Notes: generated by a model not told the origin, from the letters alone. DNA of 64,000 bases from Desulfonema magnum (GCF_017377395.1 NZ_CP061800.1:3286001-3350000); one strand, 5' to 3'. Shown: positions 34,429 through 43,671, counted from the stretch's first letter. A program made the numbers and translations.

Positions 34429-37298
34429 TGGAACATCAATGGATGGAACACGCGACACTTGCTGCCGGAAAGGTTTATAAAAGCTTTCTCACAGAGGTGC
34501 TGGAGGCCCATGTGATAAATGATCGGGACGGCGGTGCGCTTGATGAAAAAAATCAGAAGAAGATTGACAAAGGAACGCATATTGATCCCCGTGTGCTGCG
34601 TCTGATGAGCTTCAGCGGCAAGGGCGGTGTCGCGGCCAATCCTGAAAAGCAGGAGATTTATGACAAATTCTATAATGTCAGCCTGCTGGATCATATCCTG
34701 TCCGTGACTCGCGGCTCGCTGCTCTTGTCCGCGCTGGACTGGATGGGACAGAATCCGGACATGGATTCAAGAATGCTGAATCGCAGGCTCACGGTCATGG
34801 CGGTCATCGGGTTTATGCACGATTTGGATAAGGATTTGAAACTTCCCCGCAACGCACCGCTTGAGATCGAAAATGTGGAAGAGCGGATGGAACGCTATGG
34901 CATTGCGGATTTTCTCAAAGGTGCGGAAGTTTCACTTTCAGCAAGCCAGCTTCGGTATCTTGTGGAAAAAGTGGAGGGAACACAGGCCCACCGCCATGCG
35001 CCGGATACACTGCCCCCGAGAGAATTTGAATCGCTTTCGCGTTATGTGCGTCTCGCTGACCAGTTGGACAGCACTTGGCTCTCCTCTGATCCTGAAACCG
35101 GAGGATTTGAGGGCGTCATGAAATGTCTTGAAAAAGATCGCAATCTCCAAGGCGAATTTCTGAAAAAGTGGAAAAGAATTCAGTTGTTTGATCCGCATCA
35201 TCCTTTTCTTTTGGATGAGCTTCAGCGATGTCTGTCCCGGTTCAGCCTGCGTCTGGCCGGAGTTCCGCCGCTGATCGAGGTGCATCAGGACGGGTATTTG
35301 TTTATGCTGATTCCGGAAAGCCGGTCTGAGGAGATTGTTGAGAAAGCAGTGAACATGCTTTGCAACAGTCTGCCGTTTAAACTGTATCTGGATGTGTCAA
35401 ATCGGGGAATTCCCGCGCTTTATAACGGACAGCCGGGCCATGAGGAATTAGCGGGATTTATTGAGGGAGGACTTAAAGCACAGGAGTTGAGCAATCTCTT
35501 CAAAATCAAACGTGAACTGACAGATCAGTTGAAAGAGCCGCTTGATGACCTGCTTGCTGATATGGGTTTGCAGCCCCGCTGGGCGGAAAAAGTCACGACT
35601 CAGCTCACCACATTATATTCGAGCTTTAAGGATTTTGAAGAACCAGATAAGGAATGGCTTTACCGGGCTGCACATCTTGTATTGCTTCTGAATCTGAAAG
35701 TTGACGCGAAGCCTAAAAATGCTGTTCCGGCCTCTTCTGAAAGAGAAACAGAACTGCTTAAAATTGTGAAAAAAGAGCTGCCGGACTGGATGAGAGAAAT
35801 AAAAGATGATGCGTCCCGCCGAACACTTACAGGACTTTGCGTGACAGCAATGGCAGAGCAGGATGAGGATCTGCTGGAAAGGGTGTGGGGGGAAGATGAC
35901 GGACTGTTAAAACAATGGCTCGAAGGTGACGGAAAACGCCCGGGGTTTAATCAGTTCATCAGCGGCGACGGAATAGAAGTATTAAAAGGCGTAAAGCGGC
36001 GAATGAATCTCTTGTTGTCTGGGCAGCGGCTCACGGTTGAAAAAGAAAAGGAAAAAGGGCGGTGTGTCTTCACAGACGAACCTGTTCCCTTTAAAAAAAC
36101 GATAAGTCAGGCTATGAAGTTATATGGCATCAAAGTCTCCGCGTTTTCCGGGAGAGATAATCGCCCTGAAGTCGTCACTTCGGATCAGTCTCATACCAAT
36201 GTCGGGTTTTCCTCTGTTGCCGAACATAAACTGCGGTCAGAAGTCCACGAATTGCAGGGCGGCAAAGATAACGGCGTTCCCACTTTGGTTTATTCTCCGA
36301 CAACTGGCGGACTTTTCGGCGGTCTCGGGCTGACAGATGACAAGGCAATGGGAGCCATGTCCTTGTATGATCTGAATCGGCTTGAGATAAAAAAAGGCAA
36401 AGTGCTGAGAGGGTTTGAAACATATCAGAGCCGCTATCGCATGGCACGGCTTGAGAAAATGCCTGAGTCTCTTGAGGGACAGGTGAACATCATGCGGATG
36501 CTGCTCAATGCCACCCGGCGCATGGGCCGCCCGATTCATATTTTCCGGGGACTTCCCACTTTGCAGAAAGCATATTTTTATTATGATGCCATGCCCAAAG
36601 TGCTGGTGAATCTGCTGGGCGGAAATGCGCTGGGACTTGAACAGATTCCCGATGCGCTGAAGCATCTGGATATTGCCAGAGATATTCTTGAAATTTCAGG
36701 ATTGGGATATGATGTGCTGAGGCTGTATGCTGTTCCAAAAACACGGTTCGCCGCAGTTTGTTTTTCATACTGTTATTTGCGCGATCATGACGAAAAAAAG
36801 CCGACCTTGAAAAAACATCTGGAAAAGGAATCTTTTAACTATATGGAGGGAAATCAGACAATGAGTGATCAGGACAAATCTTTGATAAGACTTGGAAGAG
36901 CAGGGGCAGGTATTCAGAAAAATCCCGGGGGGAAATCCTCCGGAAGCGATGAGTTGCTGGTGTTCAAACTTTGTCTGGATACGCTGAACGCGGCTCGGAA
37001 AGTTAATCAGACAGATGTTGAATCTCTGGTTTATGCAGTGGCAAGCGAATTGGAGACAAATCTGATTCGGCGGGAAAAGGCTGCTGCCAAAGAAAATCGT
37101 GGCAAAAAAAGTCTGAGAGAGGGCTGTATTGAAGTTGCGGAAATTTTTGTCAACAATGTCTGGTTCGGTGTCCTCGGAGGACGATCTCCGAGCCAGAAAA
37201 GCCGACGGGTTCTGTCTGCCATTTATCGCATGGCATTTTTGAAAACCCATAAGGAAATCAGTGAAAAAAAATCTGAAAACAAGAAGGAGAAAAAATAA
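34428..37298 (+). CDS. cas10d: Type I-D large subunit with HD nuclease, Cas10d
   Basis: 956 residues, the size of Cas10d/Csc3. Near residue 125 lies VIGFMHDLDKDLKL, an HD-type metal-binding motif: in type I-D the nuclease domain sits on Cas10d rather than on Cas3. The long middle and C-terminal parts are helical. There is no GGDD cyclase motif of type III Cas10. It would recognise the PAM and, with Cas3', degrade target DNA. The one-base overlap with csc2 (TAATG) shows tight coupling. No frameshift is seen. Confidence 0.9.
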   Translation: MEHQWMEHATLAAGKVYKSFLTEVLEAHVINDRDGGALDEKNQKKIDKGTHIDPRVLRLMSFSGKGGVAANPEKQEIYDKFYNVSLLDHILSVTRGSLLLSALDWMGQNPDMDSRMLNRRLTVMAVIGFMHDLDKDLKLPRNAPLEIENVEERMERYGIADFLKGAEVSLSASQLRYLVEKVEGTQAHRHAPDTLPPREFESLSRYVRLADQLDSTWLSSDPETGGFEGVMKCLEKDRNLQGEFLKKWKRIQLFDPHHPFLLDELQRCLSRFSLRLAGVPPLIEVHQDGYLFMLIPESRSEEIVEKAVNMLCNSLPFKLYLDVSNRGIPALYNGQPGHEELAGFIEGGLKAQELSNLFKIKRELTDQLKEPLDDLLADMGLQPRWAEKVTTQLTTLYSSFKDFEEPDKEWLYRAAHLVLLLNLKVDAKPKNAVPASSERETELLKIVKKELPDWMREIKDDASRRTLTGLCVTAMAEQDEDLLERVWGEDDGLLKQWLEGDGKRPGFNQFISGDGIEVLKGVKRRMNLLLSGQRLTVEKEKEKGRCVFTDEPVPFKKTISQAMKLYGIKVSAFSGRDNRPEVVTSDQSHTNVGFSSVAEHKLRSEVHELQGGKDNGVPTLVYSPTTGGLFGGLGLTDDKAMGAMSLYDLNRLEIKKGKVLRGFETYQSRYRMARLEKMPESLEGQVNIMRMLLNATRRMGRPIHIFRGLPTLQKAYFYYDAMPKVLVNLLGGNALGLEQIPDALKHLDIARDILEISGLGYDVLRLYAVPKTRFAAVCFSYCYLRDHDEKKPTLKKHLEKESFNYMEGNQTMSDQDKSLIRLGRAGAGIQKNPGGKSSGSDELLVFKLCLDTLNAARKVNQTDVESLVYAVASELETNLIRREKAAAKENRGKKSLREGCIEVAEIFVNNVWFGVLGGRSPSQKSRRVLSAIYRMAFLKTHKEISEKKSENKKEKK

Positions 37299-38308
37299 TG
37301 AAACGATTTGAAAATTATCTTGGCAATATTGATCATCTGGTATCATCCAGCCCCAAGGGGGAGAAAAAAGGGGATGACTACATTCATCCGGCATTGAAAA
37401 ACATGGGCAGTGTTACGATAATTGTTATTCGGGAAGCCATTGCGCCGGTCGTTTTCCGAAACGAGGAACAGGAAATCACGGATATCGAAATCGGAGAAGA
37501 AGCTTATGTCCGTGCCGTTCCCAACAAGTTCAAGTATCCTGAAAAGGGCAGAGGGCTTCAGATTCTTCGGGCTTATGGCGTTGGCGGCCGTCTGCCCCAG
37601 AACAAAACATTTCTCCGTAAAAGTGAGAAGCCTTCGGATGCCTTTGACATGAACACACTTGTTTTCGGAGATTCAACAATGCACGATAACCGGGTACTTC
37701 CTGTTCGTGCCGCAGTGAATTATTCTGACGGACTGAGCCTTCTGCCCAAGCATTTGTGTGTGGATGAGACATTCCACAACCGGGCAATGGAAGACGGCAC
37801 GCTCTTTGATGCGGAAACCGGAGAGAACAGTGTCAGTCTGTTCTCCCGTCACTTTATCACGCCGGGAACCCTGATGGTGCAGGTTTTGTCAACACGGGGC
37901 AAAGTACTTCCTTCTGAGGGGCTGGATCATCTGCTCCTTTCCATGGGCATCGCTGGATTATACGGCGGACAAACTTCCACAACAGGTGTCAATATTCGTT
38001 CCCGGATTGCCGGGGTTTACGGAGCCAAGTTTGAACGCGCTGAGACATCGCCATATGAAATCGTGAAATCGCTCAGAGATACGGATGTGGATAAAAAAGA
38101 CGGCGATGCGGTCATTCAGGCCATTCACACCATGATGGCGGAGGTGCATGAAGCGAGTATGGACGCTGAAGCCGTGGGCGATTATCAAAAAACATTGGTG
38201 GAACAATTTGAAAAAGACGATCCAGCTTTGACAGAAAAGTATGAACAGGCTGCCCCGAAGGTGGCGGAGCTTTTTGACAGTTGGTTCGGTACGGGGAAGA
38301 AAAAATGA
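37298..38308 (+). CDS. csc2: Type I-D Cas7 (Csc2)
   Basis: 336 residues. MKRFENYLGNIDHLVSS is the opening of Csc2, followed by SVTIIVIREAIAPVVFRNEEQE, FLRKSEKPSDAFDMNTLVFGDS and the conserved LLSMGIAGLYGGQTSTTGVNIRSRI segment. It forms the crRNA backbone of the complex. The last four bases overlap the csc1 start (ATGA). Confidence 0.92.
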   Translation: MKRFENYLGNIDHLVSSSPKGEKKGDDYIHPALKNMGSVTIIVIREAIAPVVFRNEEQEITDIEIGEEAYVRAVPNKFKYPEKGRGLQILRAYGVGGRLPQNKTFLRKSEKPSDAFDMNTLVFGDSTMHDNRVLPVRAAVNYSDGLSLLPKHLCVDETFHNRAMEDGTLFDAETGENSVSLFSRHFITPGTLMVQVLSTRGKVLPSEGLDHLLLSMGIAGLYGGQTSTTGVNIRSRIAGVYGAKFERAETSPYEIVKSLRDTDVDKKDGDAVIQAIHTMMAEVHEASMDAEAVGDYQKTLVEQFEKDDPALTEKYEQAAPKVAELFDSWFGTGKKK

Positions 38309-38943
38309 AAACTGTTGCTATCAGCGTAACGGCCCGCACATTGACACCGTTTGCCTACCACAGCTTAATGGTGCAGAGCGGCACAGCCACGCTCCCGGAA
38401 CTCATCGGGGACCGTGCGGTCGCATTCGGGCTTGCTGCGGCATTGGGCATGACTGCGGCCCGTGTGGCACTGCCGAAAAAAAATTATCAGAAACATCTCG
38501 CGGCCATGCCTTTTCGGACATCTGTTTTTACGACAGAGACTCCCCGGCTGCTGGCACCGCTGACTCGGCGGCTGAATCTGGACGCTGAGGCCGGTCTTCA
38601 GAAAAAGGTCCAGGATGTTGCCAAAAAAGGAAATCTCAAAGATTTTTTTCGCATTCAGGAAGTTCCCCCGGGTCAGGTTTTTAACGGCGCTGTATTTGGA
38701 TTGGATGGTTTTGATCCTTTTAAGTATGCGGATCAGGAAAAACTGGTCATCCGGGTGGGGCTGCATCGGAGCGGCATGGTTTTGTTGAGAAAGACTGAGG
38801 AACATTTGGTTCGCCTGAATGTTTCCACGGCTGCTTTGTTCAAACAGGAACTGCCCATGGAACGATACTGTCTGCACGGCTTGCAGCTCTCACCTGTTTT
38901 CAGCATGGAAGACGCGGCAGAGGAGGTGACAAAATGGAGGTGA
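38305..38943 (+). CDS. csc1: Type I-D Cas5 (Csc1)
   Basis: 212 residues from ATG 38305. It is RAMP-like, with an N-terminal strand (VAISVTARTLTPFAYHS) and the Csc1-type FRIQEVPPGQVFNGAVFG segment. It caps the 5' handle of the crRNA. Its 3' end overlaps cas3' by ten bases. Confidence 0.85.
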   Translation: MKTVAISVTARTLTPFAYHSLMVQSGTATLPELIGDRAVAFGLAAALGMTAARVALPKKNYQKHLAAMPFRTSVFTTETPRLLAPLTRRLNLDAEAGLQKKVQDVAKKGNLKDFFRIQEVPPGQVFNGAVFGLDGFDPFKYADQEKLVIRVGLHRSGMVLLRKTEEHLVRLNVSTAALFKQELPMERYCLHGLQLSPVFSMEDAAEEVTKWR

Positions 38944-40916
38944 CAGAACTTACAATTGCCCGCCACTGCGTAAGACAGGAAGGAGAGGCCGGACTTTCTC
39001 CGCTTCAACGCTCACTGCTTGAATCGGAAAAAAAGATTCGCATTGCAGAAGCGCCTACGGGTGCGGGTAAGAGTTATGCGTTTCAGCAGGCGGTTGCCCG
39101 AAATGAGCGTGTTCTTTTTATTGTTCCCACGCGGCGTCTCGCGCAAAATCTCCTGGCAGGGCTTTCAGAATCCCTGGTCAGAGATAACAACTGGAATAAG
39201 GAAGCAGTTTCCAGGAAGCTGGTTCTGTGGAATTCGGACGAGACAAAACGGCTGGCAGAAGCAGGCGAGGTCAATATCACAGCGAGGCGAATTCGGGAGA
39301 TTTCTGATCTGGATCCGACGCGGGAGGGCGGAGAAATGGTGATTGCTGTCCCCGAGGTTGTGAGCTATCTCCTGCTGCGATATAAACCGGAAAAAGGGCA
39401 GTCCGATGCAGGCGTGTTTGATATGCTGAACACATTTGAGCATATTGTTTTTGACGAATTCCATACCATATCTCCGAGAGGTTTCGGTCTGGCCGGGCTT
39501 TTTGCAAAACTGGCAACAGAACTTTCGTACCGGGCAAAAGTCAGTTTTCTGTCTGCCACGCCCCTGGATATTGCACCGGTTTTGCGGCGGCTGGATGTGC
39601 CTGAAACGGAGATCGCCGAACTTCACGAGGAACTCACGGACAAAGGCAGAGCGGTTCATGGCGATGTGCGTCTCTCTTTGTGTGGCTGCGAAAGCCTGCC
39701 GGAGCTGATCAGACAGCATATGGACGCGGTCGCACAGGAGATTGCAAAGGGTCGTCAGGTTGTCATCATTTATAACAAACTGGCGGATTTGCAACTGCAT
39801 CTCACGGAACTGGAGCAAATTTTCCGAGGAGCAGGGATTCACCCGGGGCGGGTGCTGCTGGTCAACAGCATTGATGATTCCCGCGTCAATAGGTGCGGAA
39901 AAGGCTTTTTTGCCGCGGGCCGGCATGAGGATCCCGAGGCGTTTGATGTTCTTGTGGCAACGGCCAGCGTGGAAATGGGGGTTACTTTTCGTGCAAATCT
40001 CCTGTTCATGGAGCCGGGTTTCGAGGCGATGAATTTTCTCCAGCGCTACGGCAGGGCAGCAAGAGGAGCGCATGACGGGCAGGTTTTTGTCCGTTTTGAT
40101 GACAAAATGCTGAATAAATCGCCCTGGTTCCGGCAATTGAAACGGTGGGCTGAGAAACATAATGATGACACGGTTGCCATTCACGATCTGACAAATGTGC
40201 TGAGTCAGGCATCGCAGAAGCGGTTTAAAGATTGTCCCGAAGAGGGGAGGAAACATTTCGGCAAACTGCCCAATCGTGCGGCATATTCATCTGGCCTGTA
40301 TTGGAATGTTCTCATGGGGCATTTCAGCAATATAAAGTATCGCTGGGACCATCTGAAAACGCATCAGCCCAAACCTGCGAAACAGATTTACTGGCTCTTG
40401 AAAACCGTCCGGGAAATGGCGTCAGACAGGGAATTCGGAGAGTCGGCAAAGGATTGGTGTGACCGGTTTGAGAATGAGGCCCGGACGCTCAGGGATATTG
40501 GAAAAGGGATTCGGATTCTTGAGGATGACGGTCGGGGCGATGCGTTTCATGCACAGGAAATCTGGGTCCGCCGAAATACAGATATTTTGGACAGATTCCC
40601 TTTGCTGATGGCGGATGACGGGCTTGAGGAAATCCGCATTCCGGGAAAGCTCGGAGATTTTTTGCTGGAAAAGGGGAATTTCGTGAAAGCAACTCGGAAC
40701 GCCAGGTTTCCCCATACGCCTTACACCGCGATTCTCAGGGATGACGCGTTTATTGTGGAGGAATGGGCCAGGGAATTTCAGAAGGGTGCGGGTGCTGATC
40801 CGCTGGCGTGGGAATTGTATCCTGAAGCCATGAAAGCGGCTGAAAAGCTTGTGCGTCTGACAGGTTTGATTGTCAGTGATGATGAAGATGTGGATGCAGG
40901 CAGCGGTGTGTTGTAA
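38934..40916 (+). CDS. cas3': Type I-D helicase Cas3'
   Basis: 660 residues, a superfamily 2 helicase without HD domain, as expected for type I-D. Motifs: EAPTGAGKSYAFQQ (Walker A near residue 40), FIVPTRRLAQNLL, VFDEFHTISPRG (Walker B), LSATPLDI (motif III), and FLQRYGRAARGAHDGQ (motif VI). It unwinds target DNA for Cas10d. The start lies inside the csc1 3' end. Confidence 0.92.
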   Translation: MEVTELTIARHCVRQEGEAGLSPLQRSLLESEKKIRIAEAPTGAGKSYAFQQAVARNERVLFIVPTRRLAQNLLAGLSESLVRDNNWNKEAVSRKLVLWNSDETKRLAEAGEVNITARRIREISDLDPTREGGEMVIAVPEVVSYLLLRYKPEKGQSDAGVFDMLNTFEHIVFDEFHTISPRGFGLAGLFAKLATELSYRAKVSFLSATPLDIAPVLRRLDVPETEIAELHEELTDKGRAVHGDVRLSLCGCESLPELIRQHMDAVAQEIAKGRQVVIIYNKLADLQLHLTELEQIFRGAGIHPGRVLLVNSIDDSRVNRCGKGFFAAGRHEDPEAFDVLVATASVEMGVTFRANLLFMEPGFEAMNFLQRYGRAARGAHDGQVFVRFDDKMLNKSPWFRQLKRWAEKHNDDTVAIHDLTNVLSQASQKRFKDCPEEGRKHFGKLPNRAAYSSGLYWNVLMGHFSNIKYRWDHLKTHQPKPAKQIYWLLKTVREMASDREFGESAKDWCDRFENEARTLRDIGKGIRILEDDGRGDAFHAQEIWVRRNTDILDRFPLLMADDGLEEIRIPGKLGDFLLEKGNFVKATRNARFPHTPYTAILRDDAFIVEEWAREFQKGAGADPLAWELYPEAMKAAEKLVRLTGLIVSDDEDVDAGSGVL

Positions 40917-40934
40917 ATCAGACCTCTGTAAATC

Positions 40935-40967
40935 AGACCTCCGAGGTTTTTAAAACCTCGGAGGTCT
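40935..40967. repeat. Palindrome after cas3'
   Basis: AGACCTCCGAGGTTTT and its exact complement around a single T, followed by TTTCCC. It could end the cas6-cas3' transcript in either direction, or be another repeat unit. Confidence 0.7.
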
Positions 40968-40987
40968 TTCCCGCAAAGAGGAAAACC

Positions 40988-41108
40988 TGTGTACAGGACA
41001 AAAAGTTGCGGGAGGGGAGAAACCCGGCTTTTTCCCCGGACGAGGCGCTTTCCCCTGACGGAAAAAGCCGGGTTTCTTTGCCACTCTTCTTTTTTTGTCC
41101 TGTACACA
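40988..41108. mobile_element. 121-bp inverted-repeat element between cas3' and cas4
   Basis: Outer ends TGTGTACAGGACAAAAAG and CTTTTTTTGTCCTGTACACA are complementary. Inside, AAACCCGGCTTTTTC and GAAAAAGCCGGGTTT form a second 15-bp stem. It separates the interference genes from the adaptation genes and ends 14 bases before the cas4 start, so it replaces the normal leader of cas4. Confidence 0.75.
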
Positions 41109-41122
41109 AGAGGAGAACAATA

Positions 41123-41665
41123 ATGATACAAAACTGGAAACATGCAGACGCATTTTATGAGCGTGTGGATCGTCTCGGGTTGCACGGCCTTCATTTTCAG
41201 CATGTTGTGCTTTGCGAGCGCAGGGCCTGGATGTATCTCCATAATATCAATTTTGCTCAATGGTACGGCCGGGTACAAACCGGAACCGCAAAGCATTCGA
41301 CAAGTTATGCAAGAGATCATAGCACGGATGGGCTGTTTGGTCTGGCTCCTGACAGGATTGACTGGGAGAACTGTGTTGTTTATGAAAACAAGGGAAGCGG
41401 GGGCGCGGTGGAAGCTTCAAATAATCAGACCGCATTTTATGCGCTGATGTTGTCTATTGCCACAGGCAGGGAATGGCAAGCTGTCACGCATGTTCTTTCC
41501 ACACGAAAGCGGCGTGATGTTGTGCTGGATGAGCATCGTTTGCAGAAGATGTGGGAGGCTTCTGAACGTCTGGAAGCACTGGCAGTCAGAGAAGATGTCC
41601 CCCGGGCCAGGGCCATTCCCCTTTGCAAAACATGCTCTCTGGCCGGATTCTGCGGACATGACTGA
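41123..41665 (+). CDS. cas4: CRISPR adaptation nuclease Cas4
   Basis: 180 residues from ATG 41123 (AGAGGAG upstream). It is a RecB-like PD-(D/E)XK nuclease: LCERRAWMY carries the first cluster Cys, GLAPDRIDW the active-site Asp, VYENKGSG the E-x-K, NQTAFYALML the Q-x-x-x-Y motif, and CKTCSLAGFCGHD the three C-terminal iron-sulfur Cys. It trims prespacers and helps select the PAM. Its last ~50 codons are repeated downstream in a 343-base tandem duplication. Confidence 0.9.
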   Translation: MIQNWKHADAFYERVDRLGLHGLHFQHVVLCERRAWMYLHNINFAQWYGRVQTGTAKHSTSYARDHSTDGLFGLAPDRIDWENCVVYENKGSGGAVEASNNQTAFYALMLSIATGREWQAVTHVLSTRKRRDVVLDEHRLQKMWEASERLEALAVREDVPRARAIPLCKTCSLAGFCGHD

Positions 41666-41729
41666 CTACTTGCCGGACGGGGATTCTTGCCGGACGGGGT
41701 TTGCAACCCCGTCCGGCAAAGGGATAAAA

Positions 41730-41797
41730 GGAGTGCAAAAATGAAGCGAACGCGGAATTTTTGCAAAAATTCCGCGTTCGCTTCATTTTTGCACTCC
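41730..41797. repeat. 68-bp perfect palindrome, copy 1
   Basis: 33-base arms beginning GGAGTGCAAAAATGAAGCGA and ending with the exact complement TCGCTTCATTTTTGCACTCC around a central GC. It is likely to extrude as a cruciform or form a very stable RNA hairpin between cas4 and cas1. Confidence 0.9.
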
Positions 41798-41855
41798 GGA
41801 GAATTGTCATCGGTATCAACTTGCCGGACGGGGTTGCAAACCCCGTCCGGCAAAG

Positions 41856-42008
41856 CGTGATGTTGTGCTGGACGCAGATCGTTTGCAGAAGATGTGGGAG
41901 GCATCGGAGCAGTTGGAAGCACTGGCAGTCAGAGAAGATGTCCCCCGGGCCAGGGCCATTCCCCTTTGCAAAACATGCTCTCTGGCCGGATTCTGCGGAC
42001 ATGACTGA
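41856..42008 (+). pseudogene. Duplicated cas4 C-terminal fragment
   Basis: In-frame codons from RDVVLDADRLQKMWEASEQL to CKTCSLAGFCGHD and a stop, corresponding to residues ~130-180 of Cas4. Compared with the real gene three residues differ (EH to AD, R to Q) together with silent changes. It has no start codon or nuclease domain, so it is not functional. Confidence 0.85.
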
Positions 42009-42072
42009 CTACTTGCCGGACGGGGATTCTTGCCGGACGGGGTTTGCAACCCCGTCCGGCAAAGGGATAAAA

Positions 42073-42140
42073 GGAGTGCAAAAATGAAGCGAACGCGGAA
42101 TTTTTGCAAAAATTCCGCGTTCGCTTCATTTTTGCACTCC
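42073..42140. repeat. 68-bp perfect palindrome, copy 2
   Basis: Exact second copy of the palindrome at 41730-41797, displaced by 343 bases as part of the tandem duplication. Confidence 0.9.
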
Positions 42141-42274
42141 GGAGAATTGTCATCGGTATCAACTTGCCGGACGGGGTTGCAAACCCCGTCCGGCAAAGCA
42201 AACCCCGTCAGGCAAAGGGATAAAAGGAGAATTGTCACCGGTATCAATTATCAACATCTGGAAGGGTTAGAAAT

Positions 42275-43243
42275 ATGGAAACATTATTCGTTTCTCGTGA
42301 AGCCCGTCTGAAGCGGCGGGAAAATACTTTGGCAATCGTGTTCAACGGTAAAACAAAATGGTTTCCTGTTGAGAAAATCCGGCATATTGTGCTGTTGTCG
42401 GAAAGCAATATGAATTCAAGTCTGCTGTGTCTGTGCGGTGCAAACAGTGTGAGGATTTCGGTGTTTGATTATTATGGCTACTTCAAGGGAGCGTTTGAGC
42501 CTGTAGGACAGAATCCATCAGGACGGGTGAAGCTCGAACAGGCCAGAACGATTCTCGATGCCCGGGAAAAAATGCTCATCGCAAAGGAAATCGTACTGGG
42601 AGCCGCACATAACATCCTTGCGAATCTGCTGTATTATCGTTATCGGGGCAAAAAGGAGCTTGATACGCAGATAAAAGAAATGCGTCGTCTCATGTCCCAC
42701 ATTGATAAAGCAGATGATACAGCGACTCTCATGGGCGTGGAGGGGAATCTGCGTCAGCTTTATTACAGCGGATGGAAGCTTATTGATCCGAAACTGGATT
42801 TTGGCAAACGAATCCGACGACCGCCGAACAATCCTGTTAATTGTCTGATTTCATTTATGAATCAGCTTGTCTATACTGTGGTTCGGCATGAGACTTTTAA
42901 GACGCATTTGGATGAAACGCTGAGTTTTCTCCATTCTCCGGGGACAGGCCGTTCTTCGCTGAGTCTGGATTTGTCAGAGCCGTTCAAACCTGTGCTTGCA
43001 GATATGCTGATTTTCAGGATGGCCCGAAAGGGGATGATGCATGAGAATTGGTTTCAAGAACATGACGGGGTTTGTCTTTTGACGGAAACAGGGCGGCGTC
43101 ATGTGGCTGAACAATTCTCTGTCCGTTTGGAGGAAATGAGCGACGGCAGAAGTTATCGGGAACGGATTTATCGGGAAGCTTTGAAGATTGAGCGTCATAT
43201 TCTTGGTGTTGCGGAATATGAATCTTACAAAAGAAAGGCTTGA
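42275..43243 (+). CDS. cas1: CRISPR integrase Cas1
   Basis: 322 residues, GGAAGGG upstream of ATG. It has an N-terminal beta-domain (METLFVSREARLKRREN) and the catalytic metal residues: Glu in LMGVEGNLRQLYY, His in FLHSPGTGRSSLSLDLSEPFKP with the following acidic residues, and the helical C-terminal domain. With Cas2 it integrates new spacers at the leader end. The cas2 start follows after two bases. Confidence 0.93.
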   Translation: METLFVSREARLKRRENTLAIVFNGKTKWFPVEKIRHIVLLSESNMNSSLLCLCGANSVRISVFDYYGYFKGAFEPVGQNPSGRVKLEQARTILDAREKMLIAKEIVLGAAHNILANLLYYRYRGKKELDTQIKEMRRLMSHIDKADDTATLMGVEGNLRQLYYSGWKLIDPKLDFGKRIRRPPNNPVNCLISFMNQLVYTVVRHETFKTHLDETLSFLHSPGTGRSSLSLDLSEPFKPVLADMLIFRMARKGMMHENWFQEHDGVCLLTETGRRHVAEQFSVRLEEMSDGRSYRERIYREALKIERHILGVAEYESYKRKA

Positions 43244-43245
43244 CA

Positions 43246-43548
43246 ATGTATGTGTTAATGACATATGATGTACGGGCAAAACGCACGGAGAAGTTCAAAA
43301 AGCTGCTTCGGAAATATCTTGAACATATCCAATATTCTGTTTTTAGCGGTGATTTGTCAGAGGCGAATTTGATTCACCTGCGCCGGGCAGTCAGCCGCAT
43401 GCTCCTTCCCGGAGAGCGTGTCACAGAGGTTACGGCAGCGAATCGGAAAAATGTGCATGTTACTCATTTTGTAAAAAATGAAACCGGGAAGGGGGAAGCA
43501 AAGCGTGTTGAAGATAATTCACATGCCACGGATTACAGGGTTTTATGA
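43246..43548 (+). CDS. cas2: CRISPR adaptation protein Cas2
   Basis: 100 residues from MYVLMTYDVRAKRTEKF, the conserved ferredoxin-like opening with the catalytic-site Asp in TYDV. It goes on with YLEHIQYSVFSGDLSEANL, the typical dimer-interface strand. It bridges two Cas1 dimers. It is the last gene before the leader. Confidence 0.93.
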   Translation: MYVLMTYDVRAKRTEKFKKLLRKYLEHIQYSVFSGDLSEANLIHLRRAVSRMLLPGERVTEVTAANRKNVHVTHFVKNETGKGEAKRVEDNSHATDYRVL

Positions 43549-43671
43549 TTTGAACTTCGATCCTGGATGAAGCATAAAACACAGGAGAATGAAGTTTTTG
43601 CCTAAAGGCTTGATTGCTCTTTTGATGGTATTTTATAATCAAAAAAGGCATGATTGCCTTTAAAATCGGCG
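43549..43671 (+). promoter_or_regulatory. CRISPR leader
   Basis: A 123-base A/T-rich stretch between the cas2 stop and the first repeat. It holds opposed GCCTAAAGGCTTGATTGC- and GGCATGATTGCCTTTA-like segments and TATAAT-like sequence (TTTTATAATC at 43630). Its position next to cas2, and the degenerate truncated repeat at the other end, mark this side as the leader, with the array transcribed on the plus strand. Confidence 0.7.

Larger units (their letters stand above)
41512..42199. repeat. 343-bp tandem duplication spanning the cas4 3' end
   Basis: The unit starting GCGTGATGTTGTGCTGG at 41512 starts again at 41855 and ends near 42199. Both copies hold the last cas4 codons, a partial and two full GCCGGACGGGG palindromes and a 68-base perfect palindrome. 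The two copies look identical by eye except for about ten substitutions confined to the first ~65 bases of the cas4 coding part. Confidence 0.9.

Noticed and set aside
34428..37298. Type III assignment because of a Cas10-like large subunit.
   Set aside because: There is no GGDD cyclase motif, and the neighbours are csc1, csc2 and cas3', which define type I-D.
41856..42008. Second cas4 gene.
   Set aside because: It has no start codon or nuclease motifs and covers only the last ~50 codons as part of a tandem duplication.
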